From: Gammaproteobacteria bacterium
Lineage (GTDB): Bacteria > Pseudomonadota > Gammaproteobacteria > Ga0077536
Assembly: GCA_016209015.1 (NCBI GenBank)
Contig: JACQWY010000013.1
Location: 1-64,000, forward strand
Direction of reading: 5' to 3'
DNA length: 64,000 bases
The first letter of the stretch is position 1, and each line of letters begins with the position of its first letter. Shown one piece after another: positions 1 through 7,407 of the stretch. Both the position numbers and the translations under genes were made by a program. Under the pieces are notes generated by a model. It did not search any database. It saw nothing but the letters and a program-made list of their open reading frames with translations, and was not told the DNA's origin.

Positions 1-139
1 GCGCTCAACCGAGCGTCGCGCTTCCCGTCGCCGCCTTCTGATAGCTACACTTATCCACAGTCGCTCTCAGACGAGCGGCTTTCCATCCCTGGTCATTTTT
101 GAATGCGCACGGCTGGTCAGTTTTAAACGCGCAGCAACA
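1..139. mobile_element. End of an IS21-family insertion sequence (partial)
   Basis: Two 22-bp direct repeats starting CTGGTCA lie 24 bp apart (89-110 and 113-134), and the element appears to end at CAACA (139), so read inward it starts TGTTGCTGCG. Spaced CTGGTCA(N)TTTT repeats followed by a TG/CA terminus are characteristic of IS21-family ends. No transposase coding is visible here; the body must lie left of the window. The insertion follows directly on the 13th codon of a short reading frame (140-178) and so breaks the island operon. The family call rests on the terminal repeat pattern alone. Confidence 0.55.
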
Positions 140-178
140 CGTTGCATTAATCCCGGCTTGTACTGCTTCAGCGGTCAT
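140..178 (-). pseudogene. Start of an island gene truncated by the IS21-type end
   Basis: An ATG at 176-178 overlaps the TGA of the primase-like gene (ATGA), the usual sign of translational coupling. Only 13 codons (MTAEAVQAGINAT) remain before the IS terminus; reading continues into IS DNA and closes there at about position 5. The residue stretch is too short to identify. In comparable phage or plasmid operons the gene after a Toprim primase often encodes a helicase, but that is inference only. Confidence 0.35.
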
Positions 179-1032
179 GCTGCGCGGGCCTCGTCGTTCC
201 AGTCCATTCCAGGCGGCGGCGCGGCTAGTGCAACATCGCGTCCGGCGGCAAGCCATCGGGATTCACACTGCGTCGCGGCCTTCATGCCGGCAGCGTCGTT
301 GTCTGCGGCGATGAGTAGCGACTCGATGCCATCGAGCACCGGGAACGTCGCAAGGTTGCCCGCGTCGATGCAGCACCACACGGGCGTATAGGCGTGCGCG
401 GCACTGAGCGCCGTTTCGATGCCCTCGGCTATCGCCAAGCCGTGCGTGACGGCCTCGTCAGGCCAGAGACGGATTACGCCACCCGCTTTGCGGTGCTGGC
501 CAATCAATAGGCGCGGCTTCTTTACCTCGGCTTTGCCTGCGCCGTCCGGCCGCAGGTAGGTCCGATGCAGTGACGTCGGGGTATTAGTGCGCGCGTCGGT
601 GATGAGCCCGATAAGCGCCGGGAACGCTGCTCGCTCGGCAGGATGCCGGCATTCAGGGTGCCAGCGGAGGTCGCCGTCCTCAGGCGGCAGGACGCATCCG
701 CGTCCGTTGAGATATCGCCCGGCCGGGCTCGATGTCGTGATTGGCCTGCACTCCGTCCAGAAGCCGCGCCAGAAGTCCGCTAGCGTGTCGTGCTGGATTC
801 GCGCGGGGCTCGGTGCCTGTGAGCGCTCCCCGTGCGCTACGAGGCCGCTCGTTGCCCCTTTGAAGCCGCACCGGAAGCACTGCCAGACGGCGGCGCCGTC
901 CGCCTCGACGGTAACGGCCAGTGCAGTATCACGGGCGCCCTTGTCGCAGTCGGGGCAGGGGAGGCGTTGCGTCCCGGTGTGGTCGTGGCGCAGCTCGATT
1001 CCGTGCGCGCTGAGTTGTTCGTATAGGGTCAT
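175..1032 (-). CDS. Toprim-domain primase-like protein of a mobile element
   Basis: 285 residues from the ATG at 1032, chosen because GGGAGG lies just upstream. The N-terminus has a zinc-ribbon pattern, C26-P-D-C29 and C52-F-R-C55, as in the zinc-binding region of phage and P4-type primases. The C-terminal half has Toprim signatures: LAIAEGIETALSAAHAY with the catalytic-type Glu, and LLIAADNDAAGMKAA with the D-x-D pair. Known family role: synthesis of RNA primers for replication of a phage, plasmid or integrative element. There is no helicase domain, so the protein is shorter than primase-helicase fusions; the lost downstream gene may have supplied one. The end DWNDEARAA looks natural rather than truncated. 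Confidence 0.75.
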   Translation of the reverse strand: MTLYEQLSAHGIELRHDHTGTQRLPCPDCDKGARDTALAVTVEADGAAVWQCFRCGFKGATSGLVAHGERSQAPSPARIQHDTLADFWRGFWTECRPITTSSPAGRYLNGRGCVLPPEDGDLRWHPECRHPAERAAFPALIGLITDARTNTPTSLHRTYLRPDGAGKAEVKKPRLLIGQHRKAGGVIRLWPDEAVTHGLAIAEGIETALSAAHAYTPVWCCIDAGNLATFPVLDGIESLLIAADNDAAGMKAATQCESRWLAAGRDVALAAPPPGMDWNDEARAA

Positions 1033-1186
1033 GCGCCCCTCCCGTGCTGGTTTCGAGCTCCGTTTGTGGGTACTTCCGTAGGTAGGCACACGGGCATCGC
1101 AGCGCATCCTTGCGCCCTCAACGCATTAGCCGACTGGATCGGCGGACAGGACTTCCGCATGCCGCTCGGATTCGAGGTTCGCGGGT

Positions 1187-1774
1187 TCATACTGCCTGTC
1201 CCGCTAAGATGTTCAGCGCATCACCTAACCGCCGCTCGTTTATCAGGCCCCAGGCTCGCGCGGTAACTTCAAGGCGGCGCGCCGCCTCTGCGACGCGCGC
1301 ACAACCCTGCAAGTCGATGTGGGCCAGGATTGAATCCAGGTCGTCCCGTACGGCACTCATGCGGCCGGCGATTTCTGCGCATCTCTCGGTGTCACTCGGG
1401 AGCGGGTCCGACACAGCTAGCTGATCGATATCGCTCGCCAGGACTTCCAAGCGGCGGCAGTACAGCGCGACGGGTGATGGATTGGATAGCGCCTCCAGCG
1501 CGGCACGTAGCGGCAAATCCGAAACGCGTTGCGCTTCTGGTCCTTCGAGCTTCGGCAACTCGCGGGCAACGCGCATGTACGCCTGCGCCGTGCGCTCGCT
1601 GAACTCGACGTGTGCGGCCAGCCAGGGCAACCACTCGCCGTGCACGATGTTCGCCTTCGCCTCTAGTAGCAGTTCGCCGGCCCGCCTCGCGTGTTCTACC
1701 GCCTTCGAGGCGCAGGCGTGCGCCGCTCTGTGCTCTCGGTTGATGTCGTGGGCTATCGCGACAAGGGTGCTCAT
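1187..1774 (-). CDS. DUF3102-like mobile-element protein
   Basis: 195 residues. The N-terminal third contains a helical stretch followed by GELLLEAKANIVHGEWLPWL and ERTAQAYMRVARELP, which matches the pattern of DUF3102-type phage and plasmid proteins (repeated LLxAK...HGxWxxWL, then TAQxYMR). The second half is helical and unrecognised. AAGGGGG precedes the ATG, and that ATG overlaps the stop of the upstream small ORF (ATGA), so it sits in the AlpA operon. Biochemical function is unknown; a role in element maintenance or replication control is inferred from context. Confidence 0.65.
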   Translation of the reverse strand: MSTLVAIAHDINREHRAAHACASKAVEHARRAGELLLEAKANIVHGEWLPWLAAHVEFSERTAQAYMRVARELPKLEGPEAQRVSDLPLRAALEALSNPSPVALYCRRLEVLASDIDQLAVSDPLPSDTERCAEIAGRMSAVRDDLDSILAHIDLQGCARVAEAARRLEVTARAWGLINERRLGDALNILAGQAV

Positions 1775-2004
1775 TCACACCCCCTTTGCTCACGCTCTCG
1801 CTCACTACGTAAGGCGAAGTACAACGCCTGCCATGAGCGGCGTAGTTCAGGTGATGAATTCACGAGCATTCGCAGGACTTCGCGCTCGCGGATTCGTGAG
1901 TGTCGATGTTTGCGGGGCTGCGTGCGGAGCAGTATGATTCGGCTGCCAAGCTCTGAATCATTGCCAATGTTGCCGCAGCGCCCGCCTAGTGCGGGCGCTT
2001 GCAT
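1771..2004 (-). CDS. Small hypothetical protein between AlpA-like and DUF3102-like genes
   Basis: 77 residues and unrecognised. Supported by its junctions: the ATG at 2002-2004 follows the AlpA-like stop by one base (TGAAATG), and its TGA overlaps the next ATG (ATGA), which fits a real coupled cistron. The C-terminal part (SPELRRSWQALYFALRSERE) is charged and helical; the N-terminal half looks disordered. An internal start at 1869 giving 32 residues is possible. No function is suggested. Confidence 0.45.
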   Translation of the reverse strand: MQAPALGGRCGNIGNDSELGSRIILLRTQPRKHRHSRIREREVLRMLVNSSPELRRSWQALYFALRSEREREQRGCE

Positions 2005-2005
2005 T

Positions 2006-2293
2006 TCAGTTGGTCGCGCGGCGCAATGCAGAAGCAGCGCCCGCCGCGTCTCCGTTATTTGCCCGATCTCGAAGTTGTCGGCTCACGATTTCGCGAACGC
2101 TTTTATCGTCCGCGCCTGCTGCCCGCGCCGCGAGAATTTCGTCAAGCTCGTGGGCGAACATGCCGGATGCTCGACTTCCTATAATCTTGAAGAACGGGGG
2201 AAGCAGGCCGTCCGCGCTTGCTTGGTACATCGCAGTCGTCCCAATGCTTGCGGCTGCCTTAACGTCAGCGGGTCGCAGAATTCGTAGGGTCAT
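2006..2293 (-). CDS. AlpA-family transcriptional regulator
   Basis: 95 residues with strong Shine-Dalgarno GAGGAG. It has the AlpA/excisionase-like winged-helix pattern: ILRPADVKAAASIGTTAMY (recognition helix region), a turn DGLLPPFFKI, then FAHELDEILAARAAG. AlpA-type proteins activate integrase or excision genes of P4-like and CP4-57-like elements. It heads a run of coupled minus-strand genes, and the integrase lies upstream on the same strand. The C-terminal 30 residues are Arg/Ala-rich and not part of the core family. Confidence 0.75.
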   Translation of the reverse strand: MTLRILRPADVKAAASIGTTAMYQASADGLLPPFFKIIGSRASGMFAHELDEILAARAAGADDKSVREIVSRQLRDRANNGDAAGAASALRRATN

Positions 2294-2423
2294 TCGGATC
2301 TCCTCGACTTAGCCGGAGGTCCGCGTGGCGGCTATAGCCGAAACTGACGGACTGTCAGCGAACCTCGGCGCCTATTATCGAAGTCCAGGAATCCGGAAAA
2401 AGAGGCTGAAATTCGGAGCGGAA

Positions 2424-3011
2424 TTATTCTTTAATTTCCGGATTAGCGCGGAAGGCATCTGCCAGGCGTTTCTCTAGGTTCGGTAACTCGTTTGCGATCG
2501 CGGAACGGATTTGGGATGCGCTGTAACCTTGCCTCTGGCAAATCTTAGTAATGAATATGCGCAGCGCTTCTTTATTCTTCCCTCGCCCCGAAAGCCCTTC
2601 TTCCTTCTGTATTCGCTGAACCACCCTAATGAGATTTTGCTGCCTCTCCTTGGTGTGAATAGGAGGGCGGCCAGCCGCCTTCTTCGGCGCAAGCATGTCG
2701 CCGAGTAGCCCGACGTACACAGCCTTGGTTTTCGGTCTGCCGACTGGCCGCACCCCCTCCTCAGAAATTGCAAAGCCGGGAACGTGATCGAGCGCGAGTT
2801 GATAGGCCAGCCGCAACCAGGGATCGGAACGGTCGTCAACGATCTTGTAATGATCCAAAAGCTTGCGCAGCAGGCGGGCGTGCGTCTCATTAAGCCAATC
2901 GTCGATGCTGAAGTCTGGGGCCGGAGAGCGCAGCATTTCCGCCAGAAGCTTGTTACGAGGGATTGGCTTTGCTAGTTCGCCGGTGTACTTGGGCTTGGTT
3001 CTCTTAGCCAT
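2424..3011 (-). CDS. Hypothetical mobile-element protein
   Basis: 195 residues, not recognised. It begins MAKRTKPKYTGELAKPIPRN and is rich in basic residues. The central part (WLRLAYQLALDHVPGF) is helical, and a linker GRPPIHTKERQQNL precedes a C-terminal helical segment. Its base composition is clearly more AT-rich than the chromosome to the right, which supports horizontal acquisition with the integrase next door. It could bind nucleic acid, given the basic N-terminus, but that is a guess. Confidence 0.6.
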   Translation of the reverse strand: MAKRTKPKYTGELAKPIPRNKLLAEMLRSPAPDFSIDDWLNETHARLLRKLLDHYKIVDDRSDPWLRLAYQLALDHVPGFAISEEGVRPVGRPKTKAVYVGLLGDMLAPKKAAGRPPIHTKERQQNLIRVVQRIQKEEGLSGRGKNKEALRIFITKICQRQGYSASQIRSAIANELPNLEKRLADAFRANPEIKE

Positions 3012-3155
3012 TCGCGCATCCTCATGCGCCCTCGAATGGAATCGCGCCGGCCGGCGAGGAAACCGGCTTTTCGGGAGCTACCCTAGGCGCTGGGTAATTA
3101 TCTCTCTGAACGGGTGGGCGGGCGACACCGATTCCATGGGTGCAGTTGTACCCGG

Positions 3156-4406
3156 TTAAGAATTCTTCGCCTTCCCACGAATCGGCGTCACGCTCGCCGG
3201 CTTCTGCTCCTTCGCGCAGTAGTCCGCCCATGCCTGCATAAGCTTCGCGCGCTTCTCTAGCATATCGCCGCGCCGGTAGGCGGCTTCGGCCTTGTCCTTG
3301 ATGACGTGCGCCAGCGCGGCCTCGGCTACTTCGTTCGCAAACGCGGTGCGCTCCGCTGCCCAATCTCTGAACGTGCTACGGAAGCCGTGTACCGTGAGGT
3401 CGTTATGCCCCATGTCGTGCAACAGATTGAGGCAGGCGGCGCCGGTAACGTGCTTGTTCCGGTGGGCGCTCGGAAACACATAATCCCCGGGCTGGCGTTT
3501 CTTCTGTAAGCGCTTCAGGAGCGCCACAGCGGCCGGCGATAGGGGCACACGATGCTCGCGATGCCCTTTCATTCGCGCGGCCGGTACGGTCCACACTGCG
3601 GCATCGAGGTCAATTTCGTCCCATTTCGCCGCGACGGCTTCAGAGATACGCGCCGCAGTTAGAATCGTGAATTCGAGCGCTTCAACGGACATGCCCTTGT
3701 GGCCGCGTAGACGAACCATGAAAGCCGGTGCTTCGGTGTAGGGCAGAGCGGCGTGATGCTTCTGCGGCGCGACCTTCGAGCGCTTCGGTAGCAGCTTGTC
3801 TAGGTGGCCGCGCCAGCGGGCCGGGTTTTCCCCCTGGCGATAGCCTCGCACCGTCGCCCAATCGAGAATTGATTCAATCCGGCCGCGCAGGCGGGTAGCG
3901 GTTTCCGTCTTCACGCGCCACAGCGGTTCGAGCACGGCCATTACGAGCGTGGTATCGACGGCTTGCACGGGCAGGGCGCCAAAAGTGGGGGAGGCATAGG
4001 TGTTGAGCGTGGCAGTCCACTGTGCGGCATGCTTGGCATTCCGCCAGCCGGCCCGATGCGATTCGACATACGCTGTAGCGCATTCATCGAACGTCTTGGC
4101 CTTTGCGCCCTCTATCAACTCCTGGGCGCGCTTAGCCTTCCGCAGCTCGATTGGATCGACGGGGGCGTCCCCCTTCAATAGCTGCCTTTGCGCGTCGCGT
4201 TTGCCTCGTGCTCCCTCTAGGGTCACATCGTGGCACGACCCTAAGCCCATCCAGCGCGGCTTACCGTTGAGCATGTACCGAAAGGCCCACGTCTTGGCGC
4301 CGGTCTTGGTAACTTGTAGATACAGGCCGAGCCCGTCATGGTGAAATCCGGGCTTCTTCATGTGCTCAACGGCTTTCGGGGTTAGCCGGTCGATTACCTT
4401 TGCCAT
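3156..4406 (-). CDS. P4-type tyrosine recombinase (integrase)
   Basis: 416 residues, normal for the P4/CP4-57 integrase group. The N-terminal arm-binding (DUF4102-like) region is seen in GFHHDGLGLYLQVTKTGAKT and the core-binding region around 105-195. Catalytic residues are visible: R253 (AARISEAV), H340 and R343 (LTVHGFRSTFRDWA), H367 (ALAHVIKDK) and nucleophile Y377 (EAAYRRGD). It would catalyse site-specific integration and excision, commonly at tRNA 3' ends. A tRNA-Ser-like 3' end lies about 125-155 bp upstream of the start, which fits an attachment site. The gene looks intact, though the island has lost its left side to an IS. Confidence 0.93.
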   Translation of the reverse strand: MAKVIDRLTPKAVEHMKKPGFHHDGLGLYLQVTKTGAKTWAFRYMLNGKPRWMGLGSCHDVTLEGARGKRDAQRQLLKGDAPVDPIELRKAKRAQELIEGAKAKTFDECATAYVESHRAGWRNAKHAAQWTATLNTYASPTFGALPVQAVDTTLVMAVLEPLWRVKTETATRLRGRIESILDWATVRGYRQGENPARWRGHLDKLLPKRSKVAPQKHHAALPYTEAPAFMVRLRGHKGMSVEALEFTILTAARISEAVAAKWDEIDLDAAVWTVPAARMKGHREHRVPLSPAAVALLKRLQKKRQPGDYVFPSAHRNKHVTGAACLNLLHDMGHNDLTVHGFRSTFRDWAAERTAFANEVAEAALAHVIKDKAEAAYRRGDMLEKRAKLMQAWADYCAKEQKPASVTPIRGKAKNS

Positions 4407-4530
4407 GCTTGCCGTCCATATACGTATCTATCTACAAATTATAGGCGGCTTCTGGCGAATGTAAACGAAAGAAAATGAACCAAAAGCTCTATATATGCTT
4501 GGCGATAATGGACCTTAATGAAGCGTGGCG

Positions 4531-4561
4531 GAAAGGGTTCAGGCGGACGCCCTCTCCGCCA
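4531..4561 (+). other. Possible attachment-site remnant: tRNA-Ser 3' end
   Basis: GAAAGGGTTC at 4531-4540 followed by CCCTCTCCGCCA at 4550-4561 resembles the T-loop start and the acceptor 3' strand of bacterial tRNA-Ser. The bases between do not form a proper T arm and no 5' half is present, so this is not a tRNA gene. Its place just outside the integrase start suits a duplicated att core left by integration at a tRNA-Ser gene. The match is short and could be chance. Confidence 0.35.
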
Positions 4562-4792
4562 TTCGGCCGCCACCGAGCGCATCCCGTCCCGCTTCTTTGT
4601 TGTCGCGTTGCCATTCGGTCTTCGATACCGCCGCGCGAGCGCAGATTCGGATGACGCGCACGACCGTGTGCACTGGACGACGCGGAACCCACGCACGATC
4701 CATCCCACCGACCAGTGACGATCGGCCGGTTTCGGCCGTGACGTCGTCTCTCCTCCCATACTCGATCCTCCTTCACGACCGAAGCGCGACGT

Positions 4793-5270
4793 TCACGCCG
4801 GCCTGAACACCGGCAGGCGCTGACCGGTCGGTTCCGCGACCTCGATCTCCGCCACGAGACGGGGCACGCGCGTACGTGCCGTCGGATGCACGGGATGCGT
4901 GATTTCGGTGTCGGCCGGCCGTGCAGGATCGCGTCCGGATTCAAATTTGCGTGATGCCGGCACGTCATCGCGATTTTCCGCGAAGTCTTCGCTGCGCGTG
5001 ACGTAGAGCTGCATGTGGCGGCGCGCGGCGAGCGCGACCATCTGCGCCGGTGCGAACAGGCCGTAAGGCGCGAGACAGCTTGCCGTGCCGGCGGCACCGG
5101 GCGCGAGCGCGGCCCGACCGGACCGCGGCGTGCCGCGTCCCGGCGCTCGTTCATGGCCCGGAATGCGACGACGGCTTGTGCCTGGCCGGTCGCGACCGTC
5201 ATCGCGGCGAGCAGATCGCGGTCCGGTCGCGCAACAGCGCCATCGAATTGCTCCGGGTACGATCCTGATC
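4793..5270 (-). pseudogene. Degenerate coding remnant, unrecognised
   Basis: Protein-like text appears in two minus-strand frames: DRDLLAAMTVATGQAQAVVA in one, then LAPYGLFAPAQMVALAARRH and ITHPVHPTARTRVPRLVAEI in another, ending at a TGA at 4793-4795. The shift of frame near 5130 and the absence of a start outside the adjoining repeat suggest a frameshifted relic. The wider stretch 4407-5282 holds no convincing intact gene: AT-rich DNA next to the integrase, then GC-rich DNA with only shadow ORFs. I cannot name the ancestral gene. Confidence 0.3.
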
Positions 5271-5282
5271 CGCGGTGTTCCG

Positions 5283-5442
5283 TTAAGGAAGCTCTGAACA
5301 AGTTCAGAGCTTCCGGCGGCACAGGGATGTGCCGCCGTGAACAGTGGCGTAAGCCATTGTTCACGTAAGGTCGGCAAGAACCACGCTTCTTGCCGACCGT
5401 GCTCTGAAAAATCCAGGATGGACTTATTCAGAGCTTCCTTAA
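5283..5442. repeat. 160-bp multi-hairpin element with 16-bp terminal inverted repeats
   Basis: The 16-bp sequence TTAAGGAAGCTCTGAA at 5283-5298 is repeated exactly inverted at 5427-5442. Between them are consecutive stems: 5287-5314 (13-bp arms, 2-nt loop), 5314-5337 (9-bp arms CGGCGGCAC), 5337-5364 (12-bp arms with one G-T pair), 5369-5398 (12-bp perfect arms GGTCGGCAAGAA) and 5401-5434 (8-bp arms GCTCTGAA, small TCCA/TGGA stem inside). Nearly every base is paired. The left terminal repeat can pair with its neighbour or with the far end, so alternative folds exist. It looks like a MITE or REP-cluster-type element; no ORF fits it. Confidence 0.85.
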
Positions 5443-5467
5443 CCGGGGCGTGCCGGCAGGCGCGCGC

Positions 5468-6469
5468 TTAGCTTCCGGGCCACCACTGCGCGACGTTCCA
5501 CGGGCGCCCGAACCCGGCGTCTGCCGTCGCCGGCGAATACGTCGCGAGCGCGTTGAGCTCGCAGTAGGTCAATTCCGCGAGATGGATGGCGCCGTCCGGC
5601 GCCAACATGAAATCGACGCGTACGGCGTGCCGCCCGCGTCCGATCGCTTCGGCTGCGGCGAGCAGCGCAGCGGGACCCGCGGGTCTCGGCACGTCGGGAT
5701 TCGGTGAGCCCTCGAACTGAAAGGGCAGCTTGTGCCAGACACCGGCGCGCAACGCATCGACGTCGTAGTAACTGCGCGTCCGGCGTTTGCTGTCCGGCGG
5801 GTACCGGGTGACGAGCAGATAGGTGGCGCGATCGTTCGCGACGAAGAACTTGAAGTCGTACGGGCAGGCATTCCGATCGCCGAGGTGGCGACAGAGCAGC
5901 ACTTCCCGCGCCGCGGTCGCATACCACCATTCGCCCCAGCGCAGGCCGAAGGGGCGTGCGAGCCAGAGTCCCGCCGCGTGCCCGGCGGCAGCGCGCGCCG
6001 CGGACGAGGGCGGCCAGTCGATTTTCAGGTTCATCTCCGAGCCGAACGCGGCCTTGAGCCAGTAGACGCCGGGCGCGAGCGCGTCGTCCGGCGGCAACGC
6101 GGCCGTCGGCGATGACCAGGCAGTCGGCAGCGGCCGCGCCGCGGCCGCCAGGGCCGCGGGGATCGCCGCGCCGACGCGCAGCTTGTCGGCGAGCGTCGGC
6201 ACTTCGATCGGCATGAAGAATTTCGCGAGATAGAGCTTGTCGGTGAGGCGCTCCGGGCCGTCGAGCGCCGGCACGCGGCCGTGCACGCGCTTGAACCGCC
6301 GCAGCGAGTGGGCGACGACTTCGCGCAGCGCGGGCGCGGCGTAGAAATCGACGCCGCGCTGCGTGCCCGGGGCGGGCGGACGCGCGCGCGCGGCGGCGGC
6401 CCGCTCGATGAGCGCGTCGCGGCAGCGGACGACGTCGTGGTCCCAGATCTGGCGCTGAATTCCGGACAT
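5468..6469 (-). CDS. TupA-like ATP-grasp protein
   Basis: 333 residues. The order of motifs matches TupA-like ATP-grasp proteins: ERLTDKLYLAKFFMPIEVP and TLADKLRV near the N-terminus, YWLKAAFGSEMN (lysine of the ATP site), LRWGEWWYATAAREVLLCR, YDFKFFVANDRATYLLVTRY, and the late acidic metal-binding stretch AVRVDFMLAPDGAIHLAELT. Related proteins ligate carboxylates to amines in cell-surface polymers such as teichuronopeptide or polysaccharide decoration; the substrate here is unknown. No glycosyltransferase neighbours are seen. It lies downstream of kdpE on the same strand with a 230-bp gap, so it is probably a separate unit. Confidence 0.65.
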   Translation of the reverse strand: MSGIQRQIWDHDVVRCRDALIERAAAARARPPAPGTQRGVDFYAAPALREVVAHSLRRFKRVHGRVPALDGPERLTDKLYLAKFFMPIEVPTLADKLRVGAAIPAALAAAARPLPTAWSSPTAALPPDDALAPGVYWLKAAFGSEMNLKIDWPPSSAARAAAGHAAGLWLARPFGLRWGEWWYATAAREVLLCRHLGDRNACPYDFKFFVANDRATYLLVTRYPPDSKRRTRSYYDVDALRAGVWHKLPFQFEGSPNPDVPRPAGPAALLAAAEAIGRGRHAVRVDFMLAPDGAIHLAELTYCELNALATYSPATADAGFGRPWNVAQWWPGS

Positions 6470-6699
6470 CCGGCGCAGGTCTCCGCAGGTGATGCTCGCC
6501 GGGCGAGTGTGGCGGCCGTCTCGAGACGTGTACAGCGCCGCTCGCGTCGCGCGCTGACCGGCCCTGGCACACGGCGCACGCGGGGGAGGGGCGTAAGCTG
6601 TGATCGAACCGCTCTTTCAAGCACACCCCGATTCGTCACGGAGCGGTCCTTTCGCGGGCCCGCGTCCGAATTCCGGCCCGCGCCGTCTGTCCGGGCCCT

Positions 6700-7407
6700 T
6701 CATCCCAGCAGCCGATACCCCACCGCCGTTTCCGTGAGCAGGAAGCGCGGCCGCGCCGGATCCGTTTCGAGCTTGCGCCTCAGGCGTCCCATGTGCACGC
6801 GCAGATAGTGCGTGTCCTCGCCGTGCGTCGGACCCCACACTTCGCGCAGGAGCTGGCGGTGTGTCAGCACGCGCCCCGCGTTCGCGATGAGCACGCAGAG
6901 CAGCCGGTATTCGATGCGCGTGAGATGCACGGCCGCACCGTTCTTCTCGACCGTGCGCGCCGCGAGATCGACGCACACGTCGTCGAAGCGATAGACGCTG
7001 TCCTTCGCACCCGAGCCCTGCGCGCGACGGCGCTCCGCGGCGCGCACGCGGGCGAGCAACTCGCCGACGCCGAAGGGTTTCGTCAGGTAATCGTCGGCGC
7101 CCGCGTCGAGCGCGGCGATTTTGTCGGCTTCCGCGGCCCGCGCCGAGAGCACGATGACCGGCACGGGCGACCAGCCGCGGAACTCGGTGATGAATTCCAC
7201 ACCGTCGCCGTCCGGCAGGCCGAGATCGAGGATCACGAGATCGGGTTGACGGGTCGCGGCCGTGGTCAGGCCCTGCTTGAGGGTGACGGCTTCGAACACG
7301 CGCCAGCCCTCGCTCTCGAGTGCGGATTTCACGAAGCGCCGGATTTGCGCGTCGTCCTCGATGAAGACCACGCTGCGTACACCCGCGACTTCGCTCGCGG
7401 CGCTCAC
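6700..7407 (-). CDS. kdpE: KdpE, potassium-responsive response regulator
   Basis: 235 residues from a GTG at 7405-7407 that overlaps the kdpD stop (GTGA). The OmpR/PhoB-type receiver has phospho-acceptor D61 (LVILDLGLPDGDG) and K110 (DYLTKPFG). The C-terminal winged helix includes HLTRIEYRLLCVLIANAGRV, HYLRVHMGRLRRKLE and ETAVGYRLL. It is phosphorylated by KdpD and activates kdpFABC when potassium is limiting. It ends the kdp operon. The GTG start is preferred over internal options because it gives coupling and full receiver length. Confidence 0.95.
   Translation of the reverse strand: MSAASEVAGVRSVVFIEDDAQIRRFVKSALESEGWRVFEAVTLKQGLTTAATRQPDLVILDLGLPDGDGVEFITEFRGWSPVPVIVLSARAAEADKIAALDAGADDYLTKPFGVGELLARVRAAERRRAQGSGAKDSVYRFDDVCVDLAARTVEKNGAAVHLTRIEYRLLCVLIANAGRVLTHRQLLREVWGPTHGEDTHYLRVHMGRLRRKLETDPARPRFLLTETAVGYRLLG

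Noticed and set aside
4531-4561. A functional tRNA-Ser gene
   Set aside because: Only the 3' end pattern is present; no D arm, anticodon arm or paired T arm can be formed upstream.
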